DNA of 64,000 nt, taken from positions 186,001 to 250,000 of the forward strand of contig JABYQU010000026.1 of assembly GCA_022264855.1 (NCBI GenBank). The letters run 5' to 3'. The notes under the pieces are model-generated. The model worked only from the letters and a program-made list of their open reading frames with translations, did no database searches and was not told where the DNA came from. This stretch comes from Lenzites betulinus. Its lineage: Eukaryota; Basidiomycota; Agaricomycetes; Polyporales; Polyporaceae. Positions 36,655 to 48,477 of the stretch are shown in pieces. The translations under genes and the position numbers were made by a program. The stretch's first letter is position 1; every line of letters starts with the position of its first letter.

Positions 36655-38148
36655 TCACATAGCCTCTATGCCCAACAGAGCTCTAACGCGCTCGAATATC
36701 AGGAAGGTCAGTATCGTATGCGTGCCCAGCTGACAACACGTGTCAGTGTTTTCCGGTGCACATACGGTATGCGAGAACTCACTCTCGCCCAGCACATGCC
36801 GAAGCCCTTGTAGAAACCGAAGGGCCCCTCGCGCGCTAGGACCTGCCTGATGCAGTCGAGGGCGCCCTTATATTCGTGATGCTTGTCGTTCATCAGCCGT
36901 ACTTTCACAACGTCTATAGTGGACAGAGCATAATAAGCCTTCGAATCGCAAGCCGAGTACTGTCCGCCACCCACCGACGGGATTAGATGTTATCGAGCAG
37001 AACAGCCTATAGATCGGGTCAGCATCCGTCGTACTGCGTCATACCCAAAATTGATTGAAATGTACCCTGCGAATGCACTGGCAACAAGATGCAATGGAAC
37101 GCCCTCCTGCATGACGCCGCGCTTCTTGAGCGACTGCTTGATCTGGTCGTACGAGCAGATTTGCGTTGCTGAGAGCACGATTCCGCGGATCGTTGTAGCC
37201 TCTACGCCCCGGTAGAGTGCTTTCAGGCCGCCCGACATGGATGGCGAACCCCTGGAGACAGCCAAGGTAGCACCCTCCTGGTAAATGGATGCGAATGCAT
37301 GTCGCAGACTTCGATACGGGCTGCCATCAGGATAATATGCCTGCATGCGCACTATAATACGTCAGCATACTGACCATAGAGTGTTTATAGTGTGGCATAC
37401 CTTTGACTAGGTCGGCGGGATTCGCCAGAGAGCTCCCAATGGTAGCAGCAATAGTGGCCGCACCAATCTTGAGCGCGAGTCCTTCGCGAGTGAGCGCCCC
37501 TTTGGATGCCTCAAACAATCTGTGGCAAGTAAGGTTCGGTTTCTACAACAAGTCGCTCGTAGCTTACTTGTCTTTGAAGTACTCGTAGGTGCCCATCCGG
37601 AGCCCAGAATACACGAGCTCACGGAGCATGCTCGCCGAGAGGCCGCCCATGAGGCTCGATATGCCCTCTTTGCGCGCCATTTCGACGCCTACTGACCAAA
37701 AGGCGTTTGCACGCGCACCGGGAGCTGGCACAATATACGCATGAGTACTCGACGTTTACCGAGAAACAGTCATATGTACTTTGACGTCGTAATTGCTGCC
37801 TAACCTTCAATTGAAATCAGCATACTTCCTACGACTCTTATAATGAGACCACCGACCTTGACACTATGCAAATTTCGGGACACAGATTCTTAGAGGTGAA
37901 AACGAGGACTCAAGTGGTATGCGATTCACGCACATATCTGTGGGATTACATATCCCAGACGACACCATGTCTACAGGACTGAAAGTTAGTGTATTGTATC
38001 CCATAATGAACATCCGCGCTTACTGCTTATTGCCGCTCCCGCGAACTTGAGTGCATACTGAGAGTCGCGGGGCACTTCTATCCGCTCCAGCACGACAACC
38101 TTCTCCTCTAGCGGTGTGACCGTGATAGTAGGCGGCGCTGCAGCCATA
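36655..38148 (-). CDS. Mitochondrial carrier (SLC25) family protein
   Basis: Inner-membrane mitochondrial transporter with the three-fold repeat signature. After splicing, three Px[D/E]xx[K/R] motifs appear: NPTDIVKV followed by RQQLRRQ, NPADLVKVRMQ, and NPVDVVKVRLM. The first and third are assembled across introns. The start is MAAAPPTITVTPLEEKVV, and the end is LGTHTILTFLIFERVRALLGIEAM. Matching the family, helices alternate with loops such as MARKEGISSLMGGLSASMLREL and GLKALYRGVEATTIRG. One donor (GTCGGT after VK in repeat one) is weak but gives the expected frame. Closest in style to UCP/dicarboxylate-type carriers; the substrate is not inferable here. Confidence 0.85.
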
Positions 38149-39595
38149 GTGGCTCACTAAGCTACCCTTCAGGCTTCTGACGACGGCAACTCGTGGTGAC
38201 GCTGCAAAGAGCTTGAGATGAAGGAACAGGATCAAAGACGACTTATAAGCCAGGCACACTGCGCCCCCTGTCCTCAAATACGTGTGCGGTGTCCCGAGCA
38301 GTGTGTCAGCGGCTTTCGAGGTCGGGCGGGGAGGCGAAGGGCGTGTGGGCCGGTCAAGTGATCGTGGCGGCGGTCGCATGATTACTTCGCCTCCGCCGCC
38401 CTACAGCAGCGCGCCGATTAGCGAATGCGCACGACGTCGTTGGCATTCTCGCGGGAAGAACATCGCTGGGCAGCAGAATTCGGAGCAGGTAATTCGGAGT
38501 GAAGGTACCGGGGAGTTACGAACAGTCCGAAGACATTCGGAGGAGGTGGACAATTCGGAATACTGACATATGTATTTTCGGAGAGCAAATCTCCAAGCAG
38601 GGATTAGGCGATACGAATTTCAGCGAGAATGTTGCACTTATGGCGACACCATTAGTCTGGTAGTATGTCGTGATACTCCAGCTGGTCTTCCTCCGATGCT
38701 GGACGCGGAAGATGGACGTTTGTGGACAAACCTAGTGAGCGGGAGAGAATAATTTAATTCGCCACGAGGCCGCCGTACTCAGTAGCGCTATGGCGCTAAA
38801 ATACTCCTTGAACTTGCCACTCACCGTGACTCTGATTCTAGGGAATTCTTAGGCTAGTACTGACCAGGGCAGTTATACAGGAAGCTCAGGGGGAAAGGAT
38901 AGCTGTTCCCTCTGTGTAGAGGCTGTCAGTGAACGATCTATCTTCGTAGTGGCAAGTCACGAGCACTAGCTATCCCTCACAATATTGGTTTGCGAGCCAG
39001 TAGATCGTGCCAACTCCTCGCGGTAAAAGAACGAATTGTGCGTGAAAGCAGCTCTGTATACTGATTTTAATTTCTTCTAACGCCTTGCGGAGGTTACAGG
39101 TAGGGTGATCTTGCACTCGTAACGCCCGAGTTGAGAGGAAGTGATCAACTTCATAGGAAATTCCACGACACGTTCAAGCACATCGATGATAGACGTTTTC
39201 AAGCTTTGCAATACTGACAGTCACACTCCCGCCTCATGACTGGCGCACGCAATATGCATGCGACATCGAGCACATGAAGGGATTCAGATCGACGACATCA
39301 GTACTGTATCACGGCACCTCACAGAAGCACTTCGCTTATACTGAAGTAGGTATGACGAAGGTAGTTTGCATGTCGGCCGGTCTACAAAGGTACAGCGAGT
39401 ACGCGTTTTGACATCTACGTATGCATCCCGTTCCTGATCTCCCCCTAGCATGATTTACATATCGCATATGGGTTCATAATGTCACGTCCCTGCCGTGCTC
39501 GAAGAGCATAGTGATTGTCTATAGTCAAACTGCGTCTCGATCAGCGATGCGTCCAAATCTGCTGCAGGGCTAGGTGCGTACCTATTGAATCCATT
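38149..39595. other. Intergenic with short ATTCGGA repeats
   Basis: About 1.4 kb without a supported gene. ATTCGGA occurs four times within 38478-38561 at irregular spacing, a weak local repeat. The rest holds nothing I recognise. Confidence 0.4.
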
Positions 39596-40537
39596 CTACT
39601 GACTCTCGCGTTCCAGAAGGCTGTTCAGACATCGCACTACGATGCCGACGCCCTCCTCGACCGTCTCGCGATCTTCATCATCTACCCTTGCCAACACGCG
39701 GCCGAACCGATCCGGATGCCACCTCCGGAGAGCGTTCCGGACCTTCTCCCTCCGCGTCTCTCCCGGGTGCAACGGCGAAAGGACGAAACGCGTCACCTTC
39801 GCAGCTGTGATATCGTCCAGCGACTGCGGCTGCACGAAGGTTGGCCACGGAATGTCACGGAACCCGAGCGACTCCGGGGTGCTCGAGAGTTCCGTCCACC
39901 GCGCCTCGTACTCCTCCTGCGCCGCGCGCTCCGCTTCCTTCCGCCGTGACCTGTGCGCCTCACGCTCTTGCTCATAGCGTTCCCGCGCCTTCTCCTCTTC
40001 CCGTCGTCGCTGCTCGAACGCTGCCCGATGCCGCTCGCTCTCCCGTCGATGTGCCTGCAGCCGCCGCATCTCGTCGTCGACCAGCTTCTCAGCCTCCCAC
40101 CGGCACTGCTCCAGCCACCGTACCGACTCTTTCATGGCCGCGTACCTGCCGCCGTAGAGAAGGTCCTCGGCTCCCCACCCGCGGCGACCGGAGGCGACAA
40201 TGTGAGGCGCGGTCTGCTCTCGGAGGCTGTCGCGCGTCTGCTGCTGGTGGATCCACTGGACAGTCTCCTCGTTCTCCTCTGCCATCCGCGCGAACTGCTG
40301 CTCGAGCACCCACGCGTACGTCTTCGCCATGTGCTGCCACGAGCCCGCCTCGTCGTATCCCGCCGGGTGGTGTGGGGTGCCCGTCGTGCGTGAGCGCCGC
40401 ATGGTCGGGTGGGCGTAGGCGGTGGCGCTGTGCGATGTCGAGGCTCGCCCGGAGAACGACGCGCGGTCGTCGTGGTAGTGCTTCGGGGAGTAATAGTGGT
40501 GGGGCTGGTAGTACGCCGGCTCTGGTTGTGCGAACAT
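39596..40537 (-). CDS. NFKBIL1/J-domain-like coiled-coil protein
   Basis: Single exon, 313 codons from the ATG at 40537 (MFAQPEPAYYQPHHYY). The frame stays open to 41521, but the added part lacks recognisable content and its composition differs, so I prefer the shorter start. The N-terminal third is Tyr/His/Pro-rich and disordered. A long charged coiled coil follows (RRESERHRAAFEQRRREEE). The C-terminus reads DIPWPTFVQPQSLDDIT, then LRRWHPDRFGRVLARV, containing the HPD tripeptide as in J-like domains of NFKBIL1 homologues. Role unknown; related proteins are nuclear. The long open upstream frame is curious because coding there is not expected. Confidence 0.65.
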   Translation of the reverse strand: MFAQPEPAYYQPHHYYSPKHYHDDRASFSGRASTSHSATAYAHPTMRRSRTTGTPHHPAGYDEAGSWQHMAKTYAWVLEQQFARMAEENEETVQWIHQQQTRDSLREQTAPHIVASGRRGWGAEDLLYGGRYAAMKESVRWLEQCRWEAEKLVDDEMRRLQAHRRESERHRAAFEQRRREEEKARERYEQEREAHRSRRKEAERAAQEEYEARWTELSSTPESLGFRDIPWPTFVQPQSLDDITAAKVTRFVLSPLHPGETRREKVRNALRRWHPDRFGRVLARVDDEDRETVEEGVGIVVRCLNSLLERESQ

Positions 40538-41737
40538 GGTTGTCGAATGTGTCGCGGGCGAATAAAGGTAAGGGCGCTGTAAGCGAAGGCGGTGGAGAGA
40601 AGGTGGGGGACCGGGAGCGGTACTAGTTAGAGATGTGGGTGGCGTGTATGGCGACCCTGCGGGCACGACACGGGCCATATGTACCTCCTCGAGCTCGGAA
40701 GCCCGGCCGCGAGAGGAGAACGATTGTGTGGGTTCGCACCCGATCGTGTTAGGGGTGCAGGAGCTGCGCGTCTGGGCATGCAATGCATTGAGCCTTTGCC
40801 TCCCCGCCTCCTCGTGCCGGAAATGGAGGGCTTTGGAATGCAAGACTGCAGCTGCAACGGCTCCCCCGCGCCGAATGTCTGAAATCCCCCGATCGGGCCT
40901 TGTCGCCTTGTTCGTTCCGTACTCTCCTTTATGAAGGCGTCCTGGCTGGTCGCCGCGTCGTATCGCGGGTCCTCCGCCGGAGAAAGGGACGGGCGCCCAG
41001 TGCGAGCTCTGGGCCTGCGCACCGAACCCCTTCACGCTGCACGTTGATTGCATTGTGGCCGGGCGCTTCTGCCGCGCGACCCAGTACCCACTACTCCTTC
41101 TCAGATGCCCCCTCGCCCCTGCGCAGGATCTCTTCGGGCGATGGATCGCAGAGTCGAATAGTCGCCCCCCGCGCGTGGCACGGCCCAGTGACGCACCCAA
41201 TGACCACGCTACTGCGCAGGGCGTACGTGGTGTACGCATCAACCACCCTCCCGGGGTTTCGCAGACACGCCAGCGCGCGATGGGGCAAAGTGAGTACCAC
41301 CGAGCGAGCGCGAGTGTCGTAAACGCGCGGGGCGGTCCACGCTCGATCGCGGGCTGGTTATCACGCAGCACAGGCACGAGGCTCGCGGGGAAGGCTGCCT
41401 CCAGCCAGCAGGCAACTGCGTGGCGGTCGACCGTGGGCGACACGGGCTGGTGGGGCTCGTCTTCTCGCGTTCTTGAGGCCGGAATTCCGATGACGGTGGA
41501 GGAGCCGATGGGGATTCTCACATCATACGGGAGATGAGAGGCGATAATGCGAATGCGATTGGTTGCGTACGATGGTCGACAGATGTATACGATACGAGAT
41601 CACAACAACAGCGTTCGCGGCGCATGTTTGCTACAGTAGGATTGGGGAAGGAGCGTAGCTGGATATTAGCAGCTGAGATCGGGTATAAATTATTCGTACT
41701 GGACATCGGATTCTCGAGGCCCAACGTGGCCGATGGG
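40538..41737. other. Intergenic, GC-rich
   Basis: Open on the minus strand in frame with the preceding gene up to 41521, but no recognisable domain. I treat this as promoter and non-coding sequence. An N-terminal extension starting at 41521 remains possible. Confidence 0.35.
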
Positions 41738-43871
41738 TCAGACAGAGGGCGCTTGACGGGCCTTCCGATCTGAGGAGACGCTCTCGGGAACGTCGTCTGC
41801 AGCATAGTCGACGGTCTTGTCCACAGTGATCTGCACCTGCAAATTAGGAACTGTCAGCGACACGCCCAGCGCTGCGCCCGATGTCGCACTTACTCGTGCA
41901 TTGAGGTTCAGCTGGTCCGCGTTCTGTACCCAGGCGCACGTCAGCTGACGCCGAGAGAAATGGAAGTCCGACATACAGAATGGCGCATGCCACGGCTCGC
42001 GAATATCACAGGTAGTCTATGTCCGCTCGTGGATTGCGACTGCGATTGCGCCCTCAGGATCTTACGTGCGTTCATCCTATTAATGAGATAAGCTTGTAAG
42101 TATGCGCATCGCAGGAACCATCTCGCTAGCGAGAGAGGCAGTAGGAGGTGCGTACGATGCGAGGAACGAGTTGGCGTAAACTGCAGAGATAGAAGACCCG
42201 GATCTCAGCCAGAGAACCCACGGGGAGCTGATGAGAGGTACGTACGTTTGCTGATGGCGAAGTGCAGCCCGAGATAGATCAGGACATGAGGCCTCACGAG
42301 CCACTTTAACGAGAGAAACAGACGCGGTCAGCCTCGCCTCGCCGCGCAACATGCACATTTAATAGATGGAAGGCGGTACGCACAAAGATGAGCGAGACCA
42401 CCGTGGTCACTCTGTTTGTAATCAGATTAGCCGGATCGGTAGGCGCGAGAGAGGGCATGCACAACGCACGAGGTCAGCAAGCCGTTCTCGACGGTATAAA
42501 GTGTGACGGAGTCGAGAATATGATCGAATCTACGAGCGGAGAGAACGTGAGCAATGTGCGCTTGGCTGCGGTATGAACGGATTTGGGGCCGTACCTGCCG
42601 GTACCGGTGCGACTCCTGCGTAGGTAATAGCAAAGACCACCAGTGATCAAGAAGTCGACGACGGAAGAAAGGACCAGGCCGAGCGTGAACACCCACTGCG
42701 GACGTGGAAAAGGGTAAGGAGACCGGAATAGAAGACAGGTTGGGCCAATACTAACTCGGAAACGTTCGCCGAAGTCGTGGAAGCTTCCTAAACGGATACT
42801 GAGCCGCGGTCCAGTGAGATTCAACAGCTTATCAGGTCAGGGCTGAGGGACGCACAGCTCTATAGTGGTGACTACCATGAAGACGTTAGTAAGAGTTTTA
42901 TCGGAAGTAGTTAGGCGACTAACCCAATGCTGCAGCTACAAAGTTGCGATCATGCACGTAAGATTCGACACATGGGTGTAGCAATGCGCATGCCTACCTA
43001 CACGCGCCACTGCCAAACCGGCCTGCTCGCTGATTGAGTTACATGCCAACAAAGAAGATATATCGATACGTACGATAGGTATTGTAATCCAGTAGTTACC
43101 CTTGCTCACTGTGGACATCAGCAAAAGGTTTTTCGAGGGTGCGTAGTACGACTGACGTTTGAACAATCGTAATGCGAAAAACCTAAAGAACCTCAGCTAA
43201 GGTCTTATGAACAGAGAAGGACTCCACACTTACAGATGTACGATAACAGTTAGAATGGCCTATATAGTGCGTGTGAGCCCGAATCTGCTCTGGAATGGGA
43301 ACTATATCCACTCACAGTAAGGGCTATGGATATCTGATCGAGATGGTCAGAAATTGAATGTGCCGATCCCGGGTGTTACTCACTCCGACGGCCCTGTGTT
43401 CAAGACGTTAGGACGAATTGCGCCACACAACATGACCTCACTGACCAAAACACCCTGTCCGTTATTTCACCGTCTCCGAAGTGGTCTACAAGATACATGT
43501 AGTTGCCGACCGCGATCATGCAGGAATGCAGAAAGTCGAGGACACTATCGCAGTAGCTCAGCCACTGTCCGCATGCGAAGCCAAAAACACAACTACTCAC
43601 AAGACTCCTGCTACCTAAGCGCGCCTCAGCACACGAGTCGAAACCGCGCGCAATAGAACGCACCTGTATTTTGGTTGAGCTCCGATCATGGGAGAAGAGC
43701 CGGAAGTACAGCACGGTCTGCATAGCGACAATGCCGCTCAGCCTGCACAAGGCGTCAGACGTACTCCAGTCCGCCCAGCGTCGAAGTGCAGACGTACCCT
43801 GTGCAGATCATGCCTCCCAGGGTGAGAGCACCCAGGCTCGTTTTAAGATCGGCTTCAGGGATTGCGACCAT
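41738..43871 (-). CDS. DUF6534-type multispan membrane protein
   Basis: Intron-rich gene of a family common in mushroom-forming fungi and of unknown function. The start is MVAIPEADLKTSLGALTLGG. It continues with LSGIVAMQTVLYFRLFSHD, then a helix reading VLDFLHSCMIAVGNYMYLVD, then KGNYWITIPI. A helix ending WVFTLGLVLSSVVDFLITGG leads into LCYYLRRSRTGTG, and DSVTLYTVENGLLTS follows. Near the end come VYANSFLAS and LNAR spliced to VQITVDKTVDYAADD. These match the usual order of DUF6534 proteins. Not all exon boundaries were solved, especially 42830-43330. Several membrane helices are predicted by eye. No frame-breaking lesion was identified, though coverage is incomplete. Confidence 0.65.
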
Positions 43872-46509
43872 CTTCAGCCGTAGTCTTGTGCATACAAGGG
43901 GAGATGAGGTAGGGACGAAGGCGGGTGCCGGACGCGCGGAAGACCGTATTTGAAGGGGGCGCGCCCGTATTGAAGGGCTCCCGCCGAAATTTGGTTCCAT
44001 CTCCGCGAGCGTCCCAGAGGTTTAAAGCATGGTTAGCCGGACGGCTCCCAGTCTGTAGGTTCGATCCTGATCTGAATCATGAAAATGGCTTGACCATACA
44101 TGGAGACGCACCGCCCTCGTAGCTCGTCCGTAGCGGGTTCGGACTGCGCAGATTTTCGGTCGTACAGGTTAACCGTTTGGTTGTGCCGATGTTATACGGA
44201 GCTATGACATGCTTGTCCACATGTGTTATGGCAGTTTCCATCGCTGTATGACTTATCCTGTGCCACTGACGGAGTACTTGAAATGCACGTCCACATCCGA
44301 CGGCTTCCCCGCACTCATAAGCACGGGCGCGTGGATGATAGTTGAAACGGACTTGTCCGGAATCAGAGACCCCCCATTCTGGATGTTTCGCTGGCAGGCA
44401 CTGGGACTCGGGAGTGGGGAAAGAGGCTGCAATTGGCAACCGATTCGTTGCCAGCCTACGGTCGTCGGTGACCCAATAAACTACGGCGCCCAGACGGAGA
44501 TTTGCCTCGCAAAATGCGGCGGCCGGCGGCTGCAGTCTGGCAGATGTAGCCGGTTGACACATCGACTAGCGCTGAGGCTCGGTAGCTGAGGAGGTGGTCC
44601 CAAATTTCAATAGTCAAACGAGGACGCGTTGTAATTAAAATCAGCGCGCGAAAAGGCAGGAAACTAAGGTTCAGAAAGCCGGTCGAACGCACCCACTTTT
44701 CCATGGAAAGCAGCCCGGACTGAGCTGGATTAAGATGTTGATGAACGAGCGCCACTGGCGACGCGGGATGTTTCGCCTGTCTCCGACTCCAGTGCCCTGG
44801 AGGGTCGGGGACTCGGGAGCAAGTTCACGGAAAAACACTGGCGAAACTTCTGAACATGATCTGGTTGGCTGTCTACACTCTGGTTATTGATGGCTTAGGA
44901 CATGGGCGTGGAAAATTGTGCGTCCATTCACCTTATATAGGGCCCCTATGGTATGGCCCATGGGGTGGTAGTCGATCGGCCGCCGTGCAGGTGGAGGTGG
45001 GTGATGGTGGTGGTGTACTAGCAGTGGCGTCGAGACGGTCGAGTGGTCTAGCGGGATCGTCCAGGGAGGCGCTATCAGTAACTGAGCGTAGAAGATCCAA
45101 CCCCTGACTGTCTAGCAACAGCCCTTGATACTCCTTGGCATAGGGTCCCGAGCCTTGTTGGAATCCCGTTTTCTGCATCGCTTGAGTCGCGAGCTGGAGG
45201 CGAAAGAGTGGCAAAAGATGGCGAGCCATTTTTAGCTAGGCTGCTACGAAGCAGCTTCTCTGGCCACTCTCTGGCTAACTCCACACTGCAACGTATAATA
45301 GTCTTCGTCAAGGCAGAGGGAAGACTGAGAGTCACTTGGGATCCGGAGTCATGCAAAGGACACAGAATATTATGCAAAGTTGCAAACTCCTCGGAGCCCT
45401 TGGCGACGGTTTGCACCGTTGATTAGATAAGCGTCGCGTACCAGCGCATAACCCGGTGGCCGTTTACAAGTTTCTCTGAAAGGTACCACTACTACTTCAT
45501 CCTCTTCCACTTTCATCCACGCTGCGTTTGTTCTGAAGCATTCAGCAATGCGACATATAGCCAGCTCTCAGGCCCCAGGCCTCAGAGCTATATGCCTCGG
45601 TGAAAACCCAACGTTCGGGCGAATTCGAAACTGACCGGTTTAGTTGGCGGAAGTATAGACAGGCCAGCACCAAGCCACCCGCATGACGAGCGTACCTGGC
45701 CCAACGCGAAGTAGGGTCACACATGGCAGGCTACCATGTTCCGGAGCGATGCGAGACAACCGCATCCGATCCGGCGTTATTGGAAAGAGACACCATGAGA
45801 CAAGACACCGCTCGACTAGCGTCCGCCGATTTCTTCTCACCGTTCCCCAACTCCTAGGACTGGTCGCTCATCTTCAAAGGGCACCTTTCGCAAGCACTCC
45901 AAACGTTCTGACGTATGTACCTCCATCGGACTGTAGAGCGACTCGTGGCGAATGTCCTGAGTTGCGAGTTGGTTGCGGCATGAATGACTTGTCCTTCAAA
46001 TGTTCACCCGGCTAACCGGATTCTCACTGTATAGGTCATTGCCGTCCACGCTGGAACCATGAATGAGACTATCAGTAGAAGGAGAATTAACTTCGTCATG
46101 ACATCGTTCGACAGTCTTGAACATCTTGATGTTTGAACGCTCGCGGTACGTCCACTCAAAACGCCACTTCGAGTTCAGTATTCGTAAACGTGAGTTAACA
46201 CAATACCTTCGCAGGTCCTGCGCAGCTCCAGCAGGTTTCAAGGCACGAGGATCACATCCCGAGTGCGTACGGAGTTACAACCGGTCTTATCACGTTAGAT
46301 GTCCGGTGAGGCGTCTATGCCGGACTAGCATGGCTGGGAGGCCGCCAACTGCCTAGCAGTGGCACCGGCGTGAGCTTCCCCATGGCATCGGCATTATAGT
46401 ATATGGCCAAGTTGACACAGGTAATTCGAACTGCTGACTATATATGATGCACACATCATAGTCGTCTTCACGCTGCGTATAACGCGCACACAACGCCTTC
46501 CTTCCCATC
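43872..46509. other. Gene-poor region
   Basis: About 2.6 kb without a gene I can support. A tRNA-like B box (GGTTCGATCC near 44058) does not fold into a tRNA. Open frames at 44077-44562 (-), 44933-45229 (-) and 45075-45416 (-) show no domain. 44940-45020 contains GGTGG-rich sequence. It may hold decayed sequence. Confidence 0.4.
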
Positions 46510-48091
46510 ATGAGCTATACCTTGACAGTCGTCGTCAACAGCGCGGACATTCCCATACTCAAGGCTGCGGGCTACAAACTCTGTCTTGCTAAGAAGGTCA
46601 ATAATAGTTTCAATGTAATCTGGCAGGGCGGCAAGTACGTACTCCATACGGTATGCCGTCCGTTTCCACCACTAATCCTCAACTACTAGCTTTCTGTACC
46701 GCAATACCTTCACGTGGAGTGCGAAGTACCAAGTGTTTGGCTCAAACGATTATACGAACGGCGCCCTGGTGGAAGCGGCCACCGAGACTGTAAACATCCA
46801 ATACGGTGAGTATCCATGAGCGATGTGCGACACGATACTCATCGGACTGTCCAGGGCAAACTGCGACCCTAGACAACAACGGGATTATGCACAACCCAGG
46901 CGGGACGCCCGATAACTCAGGGACCTTCCACGTCAGCAACAAGTACGGCGCTATCAACTTCGGCGTGAACGGCCTGCTGAACAGCAAGTATTGTCCCATC
47001 TACGTGACACCGTCCCAGCTTGTTTCGGGCCCCGTCGACTTCACGCCCAATGAAGAGGTCCTTGTTTGGTTCGACACCAAACTTACCACGGGCGCGATGA
47101 TTGCGGAATCAATTACGGGGTCTATCAATGTATGCACTCTCTGCGAGTCTCTTACTAGCCGTTCACTCATAATCGCCCTCTGTAGGTCGATTTTACTCAA
47201 ATCACTTCCCGGAGTGTCACGTACGCGTCAGACCCGTCAAACCCGGGTCGTGGTGGATGGACACTCGATGGGCAGCTCGCGCTCCCCCGCACATACAGCC
47301 CGCTCACAAACAGATTCACCATCGACAAACCGCAACCGGGGTTACTCGCCAAGATGGCGAGAATCATTTCTACCTCTCAGTCCGAATCCGCCATTGTGAA
47401 GGCCTCCGTCACATTTGAGCCCGGAGCTGCTTTACGGTTTGCGGAGTACCTTCGCGACGCACAACCCGAGTGGGCCGTCACCAACACCGACTCGTCTGTC
47501 GAAGCTCGGATAGGGTCGGCGGAACAATCGCTCGACTGGGCGGACGCAATACGGGGCTGCGAGAACGCTTTCCTCAAGACATACCGCGGTTTTGCTGGAG
47601 AGCCGTACAAGAAGCTTACATTCGAGGTGCTCAACGGTCAAGGTTAGTGATAACCAAGCCACTTGTACACATATTGATGTATACTCGGCGAACTGCAGGC
47701 GATGAACCCGTCGGCCCTCCCGTCGTTCTTGGCGCCTCTGCCGACGTGAGCACAGGGAAGGCTGTGTTCCGGTTCAGCAACATCCCCGACGCACAGCAGT
47801 TCGCGACCAACACGGGAAATTTCAAACAAGACGGCGTCACGCTCGTGGGCGCGCTCAGAGGCGTCGCCGTCATCGTCACCGCGTCCTTCGATAACGCAAC
47901 GACGAACCCGCAGTCGGATCGTGCCAAGGTCCTTGCAACACTAAGTCTGTGGTTGCAGAAATGGGAAAGCACGAACAAGAGCATGTCGATGGTGTTCCAG
48001 GGTCCCATCATTTGGAGTACGTCTCTCTCATCGCGATGTAAGAGGCACCTCATATCTGACCTGTCACTTCATTCTAGACAAAGACATCTGA
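46510..48091 (+). CDS. Unrecognised protein, probably beta-rich
   Basis: I do not recognise this gene. It is clearly coding: six exons join in one frame from MSYTLTVVVNSADIPILKAA to a tiny last exon ending NKDI. About 400 residues. The N-terminal part reads CLAKKVNNSFNVIWQG, then FLYRNTFTWSAKYQVFG, with alternating hydrophobic residues typical of beta strands. A second region has DNSGTFHVSNKYGAINFGV and EEVLVWFDTKLTTGAMI. The C-terminal half contains TFEPGAALRFAEYL and DGVTLVGALRGVAVIVTASF, more alpha/beta in character. No signal peptide or membrane helix, so it is cytosolic or non-classically released. Introns lie near 46640-46690, 46804-46854, 47130-47186, 47645-47697 and 48018-48075. Confidence 0.65.
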
Positions 48092-48425
48092 GGCGGGCCA
48101 GAGTGTCGATTTTCTTGCGGTGATCGCTATGTTATGCTGTTGATTGTTCGATCTTCATCAGCGTCTTTAATGGTGCATGTTTGAGCTTTTTACCTTAGCG
48201 TGTCTCCATCACACAAAAACTACCCAGCTTTGCATGGACGGCGTTGATCCTACGCCAGAGATCGCAATCCAACGTCAAACAGCTGGATCCACTTCAGGTA
48301 CTATGAGATGTGCGGTGCACGACTAGTTTCGATCGCGGCGATCGCACGGCGTGGTGCTGACATCCTCCTGCTCTTGGGCCGTGCTGACGCCGGCTGCTCC
48401 AAAGGCTCTGCACTCACCTCACGAG
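48092..48425. other. Intergenic, EH3 upstream region
   Basis: Contains the 3' UTR of the unrecognised gene and the EH3 promoter. No coding frame supported. Confidence 0.4.
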
Positions 48426-48432
48426 TATAAAT
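48426..48432 (+). promoter_or_regulatory. TATA box of EH3
   Basis: TATAAAT lies 46 bp before the EH3 ATG. Confidence 0.55.
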
Positions 48433-48477
48433 CACCAGACCGTGCAGACCAGTATATGCACTCATCAACACACAAAC

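Noticed and set aside
40538..41521. N-terminal extension of the NFKBIL1-like protein
   Set aside because: No protein-like conservation in this part, and a better start with a Tyr/His-rich sequence lies at 40537.
44030..44090. tRNA-like B box (GGTTCGATCC) with an A-box-like TGGTTAGCCGG upstream
   Set aside because: The T stem pairs poorly (one clear mismatch and two wobble pairs) and no acceptor stem forms, so it is not a functional tRNA.
44330..44830. Two similar patches around GGATGTTTCGC and GGGACTCGGGAG
   Set aside because: The matches are short and interrupted; no element borders or duplications could be defined.
44933..45416. Overlapping minus-strand frames (98 and 113 codons)
   Set aside because: No domain, no consistent joining of the two, and weak coding character.
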